The notes: a model not told the origin generated them from the sequence alone. DNA of 64,000 nt from Anaerostipes faecalis (GCF_018982945.1 NZ_JABRXE010000001.1:1-64000), one strand, 5' to 3'; numbered from the stretch's first letter, positions 7,451 to 17,185 are shown. Translations and numbers: made by a program.

Positions 7451-8356
7451 ATGAAAAAGCAAAAGGTTATATTGCTGGCAGTTCTTGCAACTTTTTTGTG
7501 GGGAAGTGCTTATCCATCAATTAAAATAGGATATGAGATATTCTCTATTGCAGGAAGTGATCTAGGAAGCAAATTGTTATTTGCCGGAATCCGGTTTACC
7601 ATGGCAGGAATGATGGTTCTTGGATATACCGCGTTTACAGAGCGAAAAGCATGTGTACCACCAGGGAATATGTGGGGAAGACTTCTCATTCTTGGAATTA
7701 TGCAGACAACCATTCAATATATATTCTTTTATATTGGTCTTGCCAATACTACAGGAGCTAAAAGTGCAATCATTAATTCTTTTACAGCATTTTTTCCGAT
7801 TATGCTGGCACCGATATTTTTTCGTGATGATAAAATAACAGGAAAAAAGATATTTGGATGTATATTAGGGTTAGCAGGAATTATCATAATCAATCTAAAA
7901 GGTGGAGAACTTGGTGGATTTCGTTTAACAGGAGAAGGATTTGCATTGTTTGCAGCTATGGCACAAAGTCTGGCTTCTATCTATAGTAAAAAGTTAGCCA
8001 GGTATATGAGTGTTATGACTATAACCGGATACCAGCTGACAATGGGAGGTATTCTTCTGATCCTGGCTGGCTGGATAGGAAATGGAAATCTGAAATTTTG
8101 CTGGCAGGGTGCGGCATTGCTGTTATATATGGCAGGTTTATCCGCAGTGGCATTTACTGTATGGACCTATCTACTTTCCAAAAATCCGGTCAGTACCATT
8201 TCAATTTATAATTTATTAATCCCGATTTTTGGAACAATTCTTTCAGGTATATTCCTAAAAGAAAATATTATGACATTAACTCATACACTGTCAGTGATTC
8301 TTGTTTGTAGTGGAATAGCAATAGTAAACGGAAAAGGTAAAGATTTGTCCCAATAA
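7451..8356 (+). CDS. EamA/DMT-family transporter
   Basis: 301 residues, ten hydrophobic helices in two EamA halves: the first begins VILLAVLATFLWGSAYPSIK and the second near GFALFAAMAQSLASIYSKKLA. This is the drug/metabolite transporter superfamily, which exports amino acids and other small molecules; the substrate cannot be predicted. AAAGGAGAAAAATAGGAC precedes the ATG. It is a single-gene unit with a perfect terminator after it. Confidence 0.88.
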   Translation: MKKQKVILLAVLATFLWGSAYPSIKIGYEIFSIAGSDLGSKLLFAGIRFTMAGMMVLGYTAFTERKACVPPGNMWGRLLILGIMQTTIQYIFFYIGLANTTGAKSAIINSFTAFFPIMLAPIFFRDDKITGKKIFGCILGLAGIIIINLKGGELGGFRLTGEGFALFAAMAQSLASIYSKKLARYMSVMTITGYQLTMGGILLILAGWIGNGNLKFCWQGAALLLYMAGLSAVAFTVWTYLLSKNPVSTISIYNLLIPIFGTILSGIFLKENIMTLTHTLSVILVCSGIAIVNGKGKDLSQ

Positions 8357-8361
8357 AAGGT

Positions 8362-8393
8362 AAAGAGAGCAGATAGGGAAATCTGCTCTCTTT
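8362..8393 (+). terminator. Intrinsic terminator after the EamA gene
   Basis: AAAGAGAGCAGAT (8362-8374) pairs perfectly with ATCTGCTCTCTTT (8381-8393) around a six-base loop. Confidence 0.85.
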
Positions 8394-8576
8394 GAGGGGA
8401 GTATAAATAAATTAATAAGGGGTTATAAATCGAAAATATAACATACCTTCGATATTTCAACTATAAACTATTCAGGAAAAAAAGGCAACCTTTTTTTTTA
8501 AAAGTAAAAAAAGTAATACATATTTTTCTTCGTTTTGCTAAGAATAAGAGTGTAACTTAAAGAAAGGAGAAAAATC

Positions 8577-8759
8577 ATGGCAAAAAGTTATTCAAATTCA
8601 AACAACAAAAATATGTCATCCAGCAATGCAAACAATGCAAATAATGCAAACAATGGAGGACAGAACAGAACCCAGAATTCATCCAATAGTAAAAACAAAA
8701 ACAAGAGCCAGAACAGCAGTCAGAACAAAAGTCAGAATGCAAATAACAGCGAATACTAA
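8577..8759 (+). CDS. Small Asn/Ser/Gln/Lys-rich low-complexity protein
   Basis: 60 residues built almost only of N, S, K, Q and A, with an (N-A-N)-type repeat around residues 19-27 and a run of K/N/Q/S pairs after it. There is no hydrophobic stretch, so it is predicted soluble and disordered. AGAAAGGAG lies eight bases before the ATG and a strong terminator follows, so it is a complete stand-alone transcription unit and not a chance frame. I do not recognise the family. The composition recalls small spore-associated proteins, but no diagnostic motif supports that. Confidence 0.65.
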   Translation: MAKSYSNSNNKNMSSSNANNANNANNGGQNRTQNSSNSKNKNKSQNSSQNKSQNANNSEY

Positions 8760-8776
8760 TCTTTAAATTTTTAAAG

Positions 8777-8815
8777 AAAAAACCTTCAAAAATCATTTTT
8801 GAAGGTTTTTTCTTT
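8777..8815 (+). terminator. Intrinsic terminator of the Asn-rich gene
   Basis: AAAAAACCTTCAAAAAT pairs with ATTTTTGAAGGTTTTTT around a single central base, and the T-run continues as TCTTTTTG. Confidence 0.85.
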
Positions 8816-8857
8816 TTGTTTTGCATAATCTATTAGTAAAAGATACTGGGAAAAAAT

Positions 8858-9160
8858 ATGGAGTTTGTAAATATATCATTAAAAAAAGGAATTGAATTGG
8901 CAAAAAAAGAAGAATATGTACTTTTAGATGTAAGAGAACCATATAGATTTCAGGAAGGACATCTGGAACATGCAAAGAATTGTCCTTATGGAATATTGGA
9001 GAAAAATCATTCTCCGGATAAAAAGAAAAAGATTATTGTGTATTGTGATTTTGGCGGACAGAGTATGATGGCAGCAAGACATTTGGCATATGAAGGGTAT
9101 AAAGTATACAATATAGTAGGAGGGGTATACTATTATCTAAATGAACAGAAAGATAGTTGA
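8858..9160 (+). CDS. Single-domain rhodanese-like protein
   Basis: 100 residues, one rhodanese domain. LLDVREPYRFQEGHLEHAKN is the first conserved block. The active loop is VYCDFGGQSMMAARHL, with the catalytic Cys at about residue 68 in the C-x-x-G-x-x-S arrangement. Such proteins pass persulfide sulfur between partners. No ribosome site better than GGGAAAAA is seen before the ATG at 8858. The gene stands alone between the Asn-rich unit and the RNA methyltransferase. Confidence 0.88.
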   Translation: MEFVNISLKKGIELAKKEEYVLLDVREPYRFQEGHLEHAKNCPYGILEKNHSPDKKKKIIVYCDFGGQSMMAARHLAYEGYKVYNIVGGVYYYLNEQKDS

Positions 9161-9291
9161 CGAAGAAAATGGAAAAAGGTAGAATAGGGGAAAAGAATAA
9201 GATGTGGCATTTCGGGAGCGGGAGAAGTTTCCTTCCCTTCTGAAGTGTATAACCTCTGGTAAACTGCAGAGGTATTTGAAAGGAGAGCCAT

Positions 9292-10437
9292 GTGAATCAT
9301 GTAGAATTGATTGCTCCATGTCATTTTGGACTGGAAGCAGTATTAAAGAGAGAAATAAAAGATTTAGGATATGATATTGTACAGGTGGAAGACGGAAGAG
9401 TTACATTTCGTACAGATTTATATGGAATAGCCAGAGCCAACATCTTTTTAAGGACAGCAGAACGAATTTTACTGAAGATAGGTTCTTTCAAAGCCTTTAC
9501 ATTTGATGAATTATTTGAAGAGACCAAAAAGCTTCCATGGGAAGATTTTATTCCAAAGGATGGAAGATTCTGGGTAAAAAAAGCATCTACCGCCAAAAGC
9601 CGGTTATTTAGCGGACCGGATATTCAGTCTATTGTGAAAAAGGCAGTAGTAGAGAGATTAAAAGGAAAATATCACGTTTCATGGTTTTCAGAAGAAGGAG
9701 ATGATTATCCTATCCGGGTATTTATTTTGAAAGATCAGGTGACTGTAAGTCTTGATACAACAGGTACACCTTTGCATAAAAGAGGTTATCGAAAACTGGT
9801 CAGTGAAGCACCGATCAGGGAAACACTTGCAGCTTCTTTACTGATGCTTACACCGTGGAATAAAGATCGTATTCTGGTGGATCCTTTCTGTGGAAGTGGA
9901 ACATTTCTGATTGAAGCTGCCATGATGGGAATGAATATGGCACCCGGGATGAACCGTTCTTTTGAGGCGGAAAACTGGACGGAATTTTTACCGAAAAAAG
10001 CATGGTATGAGGCTATTGATGAGGCAGATAGTCTGATAAATTATAATGTAGAGATGGATCTGCAGGGATATGATAAAGATTCCAGGATGCTTAAGATCGC
10101 CCGACAGAATGCTGCGGATGCAGAAGTTGATCACTTGATTCATTTTCAGCAAAGGGAAGTGAAAGATCTAAGTCACAGTAAACCTTATGGTTTTATTATT
10201 GCGAATCCACCATACGGAGAACGTCTTGAGGACAGAGAAACACTGCCTGTAATATATCAGCAGATGAAAGAAGCTTTTGATAAACTTGATACATGGTCAA
10301 AATATGTAATTACTTCTTATGAAGATACGGAAAAATATTTAGGAAAGCCAACGAAAAAGCGAAAGGTATATAATGGAATGATTCGAGGAGAATTCTATCA
10401 GTATCTTGGACCGAAACCGCCAAGGAGGAAGGCATAA
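9292..10437 (+). CDS. THUMP-domain RNA (guanine-N2) methyltransferase, RlmL-like
   Basis: 381 residues: a THUMP RNA-binding domain in the first third, then a Rossmann methyltransferase with motif I VDPFCGSGTFLIEAAM and motif IV IIANPPYGERL. This is the family of B. subtilis YpsC and the N-terminal half of E. coli RlmL, acting on G2445 of 23S rRNA. The start is GTG at 9292 with AAAGGAG six bases upstream; the ATG two bases earlier runs straight into TGA. A small hairpin (9252-9273) lies in the leader. It overlaps rdgB by one base, and the following phosphodiesterase belongs to the same operon. Confidence 0.9.
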   Translation: MNHVELIAPCHFGLEAVLKREIKDLGYDIVQVEDGRVTFRTDLYGIARANIFLRTAERILLKIGSFKAFTFDELFEETKKLPWEDFIPKDGRFWVKKASTAKSRLFSGPDIQSIVKKAVVERLKGKYHVSWFSEEGDDYPIRVFILKDQVTVSLDTTGTPLHKRGYRKLVSEAPIRETLAASLLMLTPWNKDRILVDPFCGSGTFLIEAAMMGMNMAPGMNRSFEAENWTEFLPKKAWYEAIDEADSLINYNVEMDLQGYDKDSRMLKIARQNAADAEVDHLIHFQQREVKDLSHSKPYGFIIANPPYGERLEDRETLPVIYQQMKEAFDKLDTWSKYVITSYEDTEKYLGKPTKKRKVYNGMIRGEFYQYLGPKPPRRKA

Positions 10438-11021
10438 TGAAGCAGAGATTGATATTTGCAACTGGAAATGAAGGAAAAATGAGAGAAATACGTGAGATTC
10501 TTGCAGATACAGGATACGAGATTCTGTCAATGAAAGAAGCGGGAATTGATCTGGATATTGTAGAAGATGGTAAAACTTTTGAAGAAAATGCAATCATTAA
10601 GGCAAAAGCAGTAATGGAAGCTTCCGGGGAACTGACACTGGCAGATGATTCAGGACTGGAAATCGATGCATTTGGAGGAGAACCGGGAATTTATTCTTCC
10701 AGATATCTTGGAGAAGATACTTCTTATACGGAGAAAAATCAGATTATTCTGGAACGTATGAAAGATATTCCTGAGGAAAAAAGGTCTGCAAAGTTTGTTT
10801 GTGTCATTGCAGCTGCATTTCCTGATGGACAAACATATACAACTCGTGGTACTATGGAAGGGATTATAGGATACGAATCAAAAGGCGGTAACGGATTTGG
10901 GTATGATCCAATTTTTTATCTGCCGGAGTTTAAAAAATATAGTGCCCAGTTGAGTAGCGACGAGAAGAACCACTTGAGTCACCGTGGAGAGGCATTAAGA
11001 AAAATGAAGGAAGTTCTTTAA
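10437..11021 (+). CDS. rdgB: XTP/dITP diphosphatase (RdgB/HAM1)
   Basis: 194 residues, usual length. Conserved blocks: FATGNEGKMREI (phosphate-binding start), FEENAIIKAKAV, LADDSGLEIDAFGGEPGIYSSR and GGNGFGYDPIF. The enzyme hydrolyses dITP, XTP and related non-canonical purine nucleotides so that they are not built into DNA. Its ATG overlaps the stop of the preceding methyltransferase gene (TAATG), and the phosphodiesterase gene follows after about 13 bases, a common arrangement in Firmicutes. Confidence 0.96.
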   Translation: MKQRLIFATGNEGKMREIREILADTGYEILSMKEAGIDLDIVEDGKTFEENAIIKAKAVMEASGELTLADDSGLEIDAFGGEPGIYSSRYLGEDTSYTEKNQIILERMKDIPEEKRSAKFVCVIAAAFPDGQTYTTRGTMEGIIGYESKGGNGFGYDPIFYLPEFKKYSAQLSSDEKNHLSHRGEALRKMKEVL

Positions 11022-11034
11022 GGAGAAGATGGTT

Positions 11035-11541
11035 ATGAGGATATTGGTAATTAGTGATTCACATGGTCGAAATGATGATGTTAAGGGAGTACTTGAACAG
11101 GTTGGCGATATTGATATGATGATTCATTGCGGTGATGTAGAACGTGGAGATTCATACATACGGGAAATTGCCGGTTGCCCTGTGGTCATGGTTTCAGGAA
11201 ATAATGACTATTATCTGGACCTTCCTTCAGAGGAAGAAGTACAGATAGGTGATTATAAGGTACTGGTGACCCATGGACATAGTTTTTATGTGAATTCCGG
11301 AGTAGATTATTTAAGAGATTATGCATTGGAATATGGTTATGATGTGGTAATGTACGGACATACCCATGTGCCATTTATTGAGATTGGCGATAATGTAACG
11401 ATATTGAATCCAGGCAGTGTTTCCTACCCAAGACAGTCAGGAAGAAAGCCAACGTTCCTGATTATGGAGATTGATGAAGAGGGGCAGGCTCATTACGCTC
11501 ATGGATATTATAAAGAACAGTTTGACGAATTAATGATTTAG
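11035..11541 (+). CDS. YfcE/MJ0936-family metallophosphoesterase
   Basis: About 168 residues. Metal-binding motifs of a calcineurin-like phosphodiesterase are present in order: VISDSHG, MIHCGDVE, VSGNND, VTHGHSF and YGHTHVP. I prefer the ATG at 11035: the AAGGAG there leaves eight bases, but only two before the in-frame ATG at 11029. It is the last gene of the methyltransferase-rdgB operon. Substrate is unknown for most family members. Confidence 0.93.
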   Translation: MRILVISDSHGRNDDVKGVLEQVGDIDMMIHCGDVERGDSYIREIAGCPVVMVSGNNDYYLDLPSEEEVQIGDYKVLVTHGHSFYVNSGVDYLRDYALEYGYDVVMYGHTHVPFIEIGDNVTILNPGSVSYPRQSGRKPTFLIMEIDEEGQAHYAHGYYKEQFDELMI

Positions 11542-11562
11542 CAGAGATTGATCAGAAAAATG

Positions 11563-11592
11563 GGAATGCATACGGGATGTGTTCCTTTTTTT
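11563..11592 (+). terminator. Intrinsic terminator of the rdgB operon
   Basis: GGAATGCAT pairs with ATGTGTTCC (two G-U pairs) around a five-base loop, followed by seven T. Confidence 0.8.
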
Positions 11593-11666
11593 GTTATATA
11601 GGAAATGGACGCGGATTTGTCCGCTTTGTTGTTATATATCATAGGAAAATTCAGGAAGGAAAGAAG

Positions 11667-13298
11667 ATGAAGAAAAAGGATATTATCGAAGGTAAAATTT
11701 TAAAGGTGGAGTTTCCAAACAAAGGAACTTTGGAATATGATGAGCAGAAAGTAACGGTAAAAGGTGTCATCGAAGGTCAGACGGTAAAAGGACAGGTAAC
11801 GAAGAAAAGAAAAAGCGGATGTGCCATGCGTCTGATGGAGGTGCTGGAAAAATCTCCATTGGAGGATGTGAATCCTCAATGTCCGCATTTTGGTATATGT
11901 GGAGGATGCTTTTATCAGACAGTTTCTTACAAAAATCAGCTGAAAATCAAGGAAGGACAGGTCCGTGAATTGTTAAAGGATTATGTATCTGATGAAGTAT
12001 GGGAAGGAATCAAAGGCAGTCCAAAACAATGGGGATACCGTAATAAAATGGAGTTTTCTTTTGGCGATGAGGTGAAAGATGGTCCATTGGCATTAGGAAT
12101 GCATAAGAAAAATACCTTTCATGATATTGTGAACATTACAGATTGTCAGATTGTGGATAAGGATTATAATTCCATCGTTCAATGTGTATTAACTACAGTA
12201 AAAGATATGGGACAGAGTTTTTACCATAAGATGCGCCATGAAGGATTCTGGCGTCATCTGGTCATTCGTCGTGCAGAATGTTCTGGTGATATTCTGGTAA
12301 ATATAGTGACTACTTCTCAGGCAGAAGTGGATTTGAAGTTGGTTGCGGATGCGATTCTGAATTTAGAGTTAAATGGACAAATTGTGGGAATTCTGCATAC
12401 AATCAATGACAGTCTGGCAGATGTGGTTCAGGCAGATTCCATGGAAATTCTCTATGGGCAGGACTATTTTTATGAAGAAATTCTGGGACTGAAATTTAAA
12501 ATTTCTCCTTTTTCTTTCTTCCAGACCAACTCTCTGGGGGCTGAAGTTTTATATGAAACAGCACGTGATTTTGTAGGCGAAACAAAGGATAAAGTAATCT
12601 TTGATTTATACAGTGGAACAGGAACCATTGCACAGATGCTGGCGCCAGTGGCAGAGAAAGTTGTTGGTGTGGAAATCGTGGAAGAGGCAGTAGAGGCTGC
12701 CAAAGAAAATGCAAAATTAAATGGACTGGATAATTGTGAATTTATCGCAGGAGATGTTCTGAAGGTTGTGGATGAACTGGAAGATAAACCGGATTTTATC
12801 GTACTTGATCCGCCACGAGATGGAATTCATCCGAAGGCTATTGATAAAATCATTGATTTTGGTGTTCGTGAGATGGTTTATATCAGTTGTAAGCCCACAA
12901 GTCTGGCAAGAGATCTGGCAGTGTTACAAGAGGCCGGGTATCAGGTGAAACGGGCAGGGTGCGTGGATATGTTTCCCGAGACGCCGCATGTGGAGACGGT
13001 AGTTCTCTTGTCCCAACAAAAACCGGATGATTATGTTGAGGTGGAGTTAGAGTTAGATGAATTGGATTTGACTTCGGCTGAGAGTAAGGCGACTTATGCG
13101 GAGATTAAGGATTATGTGCTGAAAGAACATGGGGTGAAGGTATCTAATCTCTATATTTCACAGGTAAAGAGGAAATGTGGAATAGAGGTTGGGGAGAATT
13201 ATAATCTTCCTAAATCGGAAGATAGCAGACAGCCTCAGTGTCCGGAAGAGAAGGAAAAGGCGATAAAAGATGCGCTGGAGCATTTTGGGATGGTGTAA
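11667..13298 (+). CDS. 23S rRNA (uracil-C5) methyltransferase, RlmD/RlmCD family
   Basis: 543 residues from the ATG at 11667 (GGAAAGAAG just upstream). An N-terminal TRAM domain is followed by an iron-sulfur cysteine cluster (CPHFGICGGC plus a later Cys), then the methyltransferase with motif I DLYSGTGTIAQ, the DPPRDGI motif and the catalytic Cys in YISCKPTSLARDL. It makes m5U in 23S rRNA. A C-terminal tail of about 85 residues (acidic ELDELDL stretch, then a small helical domain) is not part of the E. coli enzyme; I have the impression that it is common in Lachnospiraceae. Transcribed alone. Confidence 0.93.
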   Translation: MKKKDIIEGKILKVEFPNKGTLEYDEQKVTVKGVIEGQTVKGQVTKKRKSGCAMRLMEVLEKSPLEDVNPQCPHFGICGGCFYQTVSYKNQLKIKEGQVRELLKDYVSDEVWEGIKGSPKQWGYRNKMEFSFGDEVKDGPLALGMHKKNTFHDIVNITDCQIVDKDYNSIVQCVLTTVKDMGQSFYHKMRHEGFWRHLVIRRAECSGDILVNIVTTSQAEVDLKLVADAILNLELNGQIVGILHTINDSLADVVQADSMEILYGQDYFYEEILGLKFKISPFSFFQTNSLGAEVLYETARDFVGETKDKVIFDLYSGTGTIAQMLAPVAEKVVGVEIVEEAVEAAKENAKLNGLDNCEFIAGDVLKVVDELEDKPDFIVLDPPRDGIHPKAIDKIIDFGVREMVYISCKPTSLARDLAVLQEAGYQVKRAGCVDMFPETPHVETVVLLSQQKPDDYVEVELELDELDLTSAESKATYAEIKDYVLKEHGVKVSNLYISQVKRKCGIEVGENYNLPKSEDSRQPQCPEEKEKAIKDALEHFGMV

Positions 13299-13327
13299 AT
13301 AAACATTATAGATAAAGGAGAATAAAA

Positions 13328-15375
13328 ATGGCTAAAGCTACAACACAATCAATAGAACCTTTAATTGCTGATTTGGCAAATGGTTGGCTGAAAGCATATA
13401 AACTAGATTATAAACTGGAGCAGGAATCTTTGAATACAGAAATAGATACTGCTTTGAATGAATATTTTTCAAAAAGTGGCGGAAAAGGCGGAAATCGACC
13501 AGATGCTAAGATTTTATTACAGGATAAGAGTCTGAATTTTTATCCAATACTTATTGAATATAAGGGGTATAAAGATAAACTTGTAAAACTTGATGCAATG
13601 GGCAGGTTGAAAATCGCACAGCAAAGAATAAACCTATATTGAAGAATATAAATGCTTATGCTGTAAATGGTGCTGTTCATTACGCAAATGCTCTGTTACA
13701 TTATACAAGTTATACGGATATTATTTCTATAGGTATGACAGGATATAAGGATGAAAACGGAAATATACAACACTCTATTGGTGTATATTATGTTTCGAAA
13801 AGTAATTTTGGTATCGGACAGAAAGTTGATGAATATACGGATTTCTGCTTTTTAAAAAAAGAAAATTTTGATGCCTTTATTGAGAAGGTGAAAAAATTGC
13901 AGTTATCCCAAGATGAAATTGATAAACTCAAAGAAAAACGTGAGCGTGAAATTGATGCGAGTTTAGTGCGGCTTAATAATGATATTTACCAGAATGAAAA
14001 GGGTTTGGGAGAAAATGATTGAGTTTATCTTGTTGCAGCATCTATTATTGCAACAATAGGTGTACCAGGAAAGGTTGCTCCACTTGAAAAGTCGGATTTG
14101 AAATCTTCTGTAGAAGAAGGAAATACTGATGGTGATATTATTGTAAGAAAAATAAAAGCATTTCTTAATGAAAAAAAGTTGCCAAGAGAGAAAAAGGAAC
14201 TTATTATTCGAACATTACAAAATACACTTACAACTGAGAATATTAACAAGGTTGAAAATGGAGAGAGCCAATTAAAGCGTGTATTTACTAAAATTGTAGA
14301 TGATTTAGGTATTTACTATAAAATTGGATTATCAACAGATTTTACAGGAAAACTCTTTAATGAAATGTATAGTTGGCTTGGATTTACTCAGGATAAATTG
14401 AATGATGTAGTGCTTACACCATCATACGTGGCAAATTTACTTGTAAAACTTGCTCGTGTAAATAAAGATTCATATGTGTGGGATTTTGCTACCGGTTCTG
14501 CGGGGTTACTCGTGGCAGCTATGAATGAAATGCTTATTGATGCAAAGAATAAAATTAATTCGCCAGAACAACTTGCTATTAAATCAGCAGAAATAAAGGC
14601 AAATCAATTGCTAGGTTTGGAAATTTTACCAAGTGTTTATATGCTTGCTATTTTGAATATGATTTTGATGGGAGATGGAAGTTCGAATATTCTTAATAAA
14701 GATTCTTTAAAAGATTTTAAAGGTAATTATGGATTTGGAAATACAAATAAAAAATTCCCAGCAGATGCATTTATTCTTAATCCACCATATTCTGCACCAG
14801 GGAATGGTATGATATTTGTAGAAAAGGCATTGTCAATGATGGAAAAAGGATATGCTGCAATTATTATTCAAAACTCTGCGGGTTCAGGAAAAGCAATAAC
14901 ATATAATAAGAATATCCTGAAACATAGCACATTATTAGCGAGTATAAAAATGCCATTAGATTTATTTGTAGGAAAATCAAGTGTGCAAACAAATATATAC
15001 GTTTTCAGAATTGGAGAAGCCCACCAAAATGATGATATTGTTAAATTTATTGATTTTTCAAACGACGGGTATACAAGAAGCGACCGAAAAAAGTCAAGTT
15101 GTAATCTAAGGGATACTGATAGAGCAAAGGAAAGATATAAAGAACTTGTAGATTTGGTACGTTTTGGAAAATCAAAGCTTAAGATTTTTACAGAAAAAGA
15201 ATATTATGAAGGTACAATAGATATAGAAAATGGTTCGGATTGGAATCAAACTGCTCCAATTGATACTATACCTACGCTGGATGATTTTAAGAAAACGGTA
15301 AATGATTATTTGGCATGGGAAGTGTCAAACTTATTAAAGTGTCAAGGAAATGAGGATGAACGCCTGGGAAAATAA
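13328..15375 (+). pseudogene. Restriction-methylation gene (nuclease + N6-adenine methylase) broken by frameshift and stop
   Basis: Three consecutive frames add up to one protein. Frame 1 (13328-13642) carries a PD-(D/E)xK nuclease motif (Pro58-Asp59, then Glu77-Tyr-Lys79). A missing base near 13601 shifts to the frame that continues as VENRTAKNKP and NINAYAVNGAVHYAN; the homologous reading begins upstream of any start codon. That frame meets TGA at 14020-14022 and reads on in the same frame (VYLVAASIIATIG) into the methylase with motif I and NPPYSAPG near 14780. The layout is that of type IIG/IIB enzymes with nuclease and methylase in one chain. As read, no full protein can be made; an assembly error could explain the indel but less easily both lesions. 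Confidence 0.85.
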
Positions 15376-15392
15376 ATGCCTCACTCAATGAA

Positions 15393-16616
15393 ATGCTCAA
15401 TGGTGTTGAGTGGGGCGAATATAGACTTGGTGATCTATTTGATATTAACAATACATTAAGTTTTAATACTGACAAATTGGTCGATGGTGATGAGTATGAT
15501 TATGTTACAAGAACATCGACTAATCAGGGGATTTTAAAAAGTACCGGTTTTGTAAATAAGGAGAATATAAATGAGGCAGGTGTGTGGAGTTTAGGGTTGC
15601 TTCAAATGGATTTCTTTTATCGAAAGAAAAAATGGTACGCAGGGCAATTTGTCAGAAAAATAGTTCCTAAAATTAAATTAGCACCAAGAGTGATTCCGTT
15701 CTTCACGGCGGTACTTAATCATCAAAAACCGATATTGCTTTCAGTACTTGTACGTAATGTAGATGATATATTTAAAAATTTGAAAGTTAAATTGCCAGTA
15801 AAAGAAGGAAAATTGGATTTTGATTTTATGGAATCATTTATAGTGGAGTTAGAAGCGGAGCGCATTGCGGAGTTATCCGCTTACTTAAAAATAAGCGGAT
15901 TCAACAATTATGAATTGTCGGCTCAAGAGCTTGAGGCTCTTGAGAGTTTAAAAACGATTTCATGGGATGAATATAGGATAGGTGATTTGTTTGATAAGTT
16001 AAAAACAAAGAAGCTTCCTTACAAAGCAAAAAAATTGCCGACTTCTCCAACAGGTAAGAATATATTACCTTGTTTAACATCTAGTTTCCAAAATCAAGGC
16101 TTGAATTATTATGCACCTATAGACGGAGCTACTGTTTTGAAGAATGTAATTACGATACCGCAGAACAGTGATGTGTATCGAGCTTATTATCAGCCTAAAG
16201 ATTTTACTGTTTTATCTGATGCCTATGCAATAGATTGGATATATGATGATTGCAAATTAACAAGAAATCAGTATTTGTTTATGGTTATGTGCATTAACAA
16301 AGTAACGGATTTGCCTATATATTCATATAAAAACAAGCTTGGCGGATGGAATGTAGTGAAAGATAAATATATTTCACTACCAAAAGCAAACGGTAAAATT
16401 GATCTTGATTTTATGAATCACTTTATATCCGCAATTATTAAACTTGCAATAAAAGAAGTTGTTATATATACGGATGAAAAAATAAAGGTCACAAAGCAGG
16501 TGACAGCCGCAAGAAAAGATACCAAAGCAGGTATATTAAATCAACCGTTTACATATGAAGAAGTAATAGAACACGATACATTGATGGTGGCAGAGGAGTC
16601 TTTATATAATAAATAA
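15393..16616 (+). CDS. hsdS: Restriction-modification specificity (S) subunit or domain, two target-recognition domains
   Basis: 407 residues with two similar halves. Each begins with the repeat W-x-E-Y-R-(L/I)-GDLFD (at about 6 and 190), and each half ends with a DFDFM/DLDFM..FI coiled stretch. This is the usual two-TRD layout of HsdS-like DNA-recognition modules. No good ribosome site precedes the ATG at 15393. The frame is open upstream as PGKINASLNE, directly after the methylase codons for LGK, so one lost A in the GGAAAA run at about 15370 may have split a fused methylase-specificity protein. Its partner is a pseudogene, so it is probably inactive. Confidence 0.8.
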   Translation: MLNGVEWGEYRLGDLFDINNTLSFNTDKLVDGDEYDYVTRTSTNQGILKSTGFVNKENINEAGVWSLGLLQMDFFYRKKKWYAGQFVRKIVPKIKLAPRVIPFFTAVLNHQKPILLSVLVRNVDDIFKNLKVKLPVKEGKLDFDFMESFIVELEAERIAELSAYLKISGFNNYELSAQELEALESLKTISWDEYRIGDLFDKLKTKKLPYKAKKLPTSPTGKNILPCLTSSFQNQGLNYYAPIDGATVLKNVITIPQNSDVYRAYYQPKDFTVLSDAYAIDWIYDDCKLTRNQYLFMVMCINKVTDLPIYSYKNKLGGWNVVKDKYISLPKANGKIDLDFMNHFISAIIKLAIKEVVIYTDEKIKVTKQVTAARKDTKAGILNQPFTYEEVIEHDTLMVAEESLYNK

Positions 16617-16689
16617 AAAGGCATATATCCATAGTGCTAATATATTAATCAGAGGTGCGTCAATAAGTGGAGCACCTATATAAATATCA

Positions 16690-16757
16690 GGGGTTTTAGG
16701 GGGCCTCCCCTAACAAGATGCATGAAAATGGCTTGTGGCCACAAAATGCGTATCTTG
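16690..16757. other. oriT-like inverted repeat upstream of mobC
   Basis: CAAGATGCAT (16714-16723) is inverted at 16746-16757 (ATGCGTATCTTG) with a two-base bulge, enclosing a small TGGC/GCCA hairpin and preceded by a G/C-rich palindrome (AGGGGGCCTCCCCT). Inverted repeats of this kind just upstream of a mobC gene are typical of transfer origins of mobilisable elements. The nick site cannot be placed. Confidence 0.45.
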
Positions 16758-16822
16758 CAGAAGACACCATGAGAAATTTTCAATATGAATTTTGAGCAGA
16801 ACTGTAGAAGGGAGGCAATGGT

Positions 16823-17170
16823 ATGTCCCAGGGCAGATTAAGTCTTGTAAAGAAGTTTCGATTGAGTCCAGAGGTGGCCGCAGAACTGGCAGAAAAATCA
16901 GAGAAGATGAATATGTCCGAGTCGGAGTATCTGAGGTTTATGATTTCGTAGAAACCTACTGATTATCCGGAGATGAGGATTTTATTGAGGGAGCTTATCA
17001 ATGAAGTAAATCATATTGGTACGAATATTAACCAGATTGTACATAATAATAATTCCGGATTATATTCAGAGACGGATAAAGAACAACTGGTGGCATATAT
17101 GAGAAAGCTGAATGTAGAAGTGAATAAAGTTTACGAAGTGATAAGTGAAAGACAGTCCGGAAAGATGTAA
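16823..17170 (+). pseudogene. mobC: Mobilisation relaxosome protein MobC, interrupted by a TAG stop
   Basis: From the ATG at 16823 (GGGAGG seven to eight bases upstream) the frame reads a ribbon-helix-helix start (KKFRLSPEVAAELAEKSEKM, then MSESEYLRFMIS). It stops at TAG 16949-16951 and continues in the same frame to 17170 with ELINEVNHIGTNINQIVHN, the typical MobC C-terminus. A single C-to-T change (CAG to TAG) explains the stop. MobC helps the relaxase open oriT; no relaxase gene remains next to it, so this is a decayed mobilisation module. Confidence 0.8.
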
Positions 17171-17185
17171 GCGGAATTTTTTTGA

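Noticed and set aside
12470-12714. Opposite-strand open frames inside the 23S methyltransferase gene
   Set aside because: They mirror a clearly conserved gene, have no ribosome sites and no recognisable domains.
13600-13606. Phase-variable G-run in the restriction gene
   Set aside because: Only three G remain, too short for typical slipped-strand switching; a simple indel is more likely.
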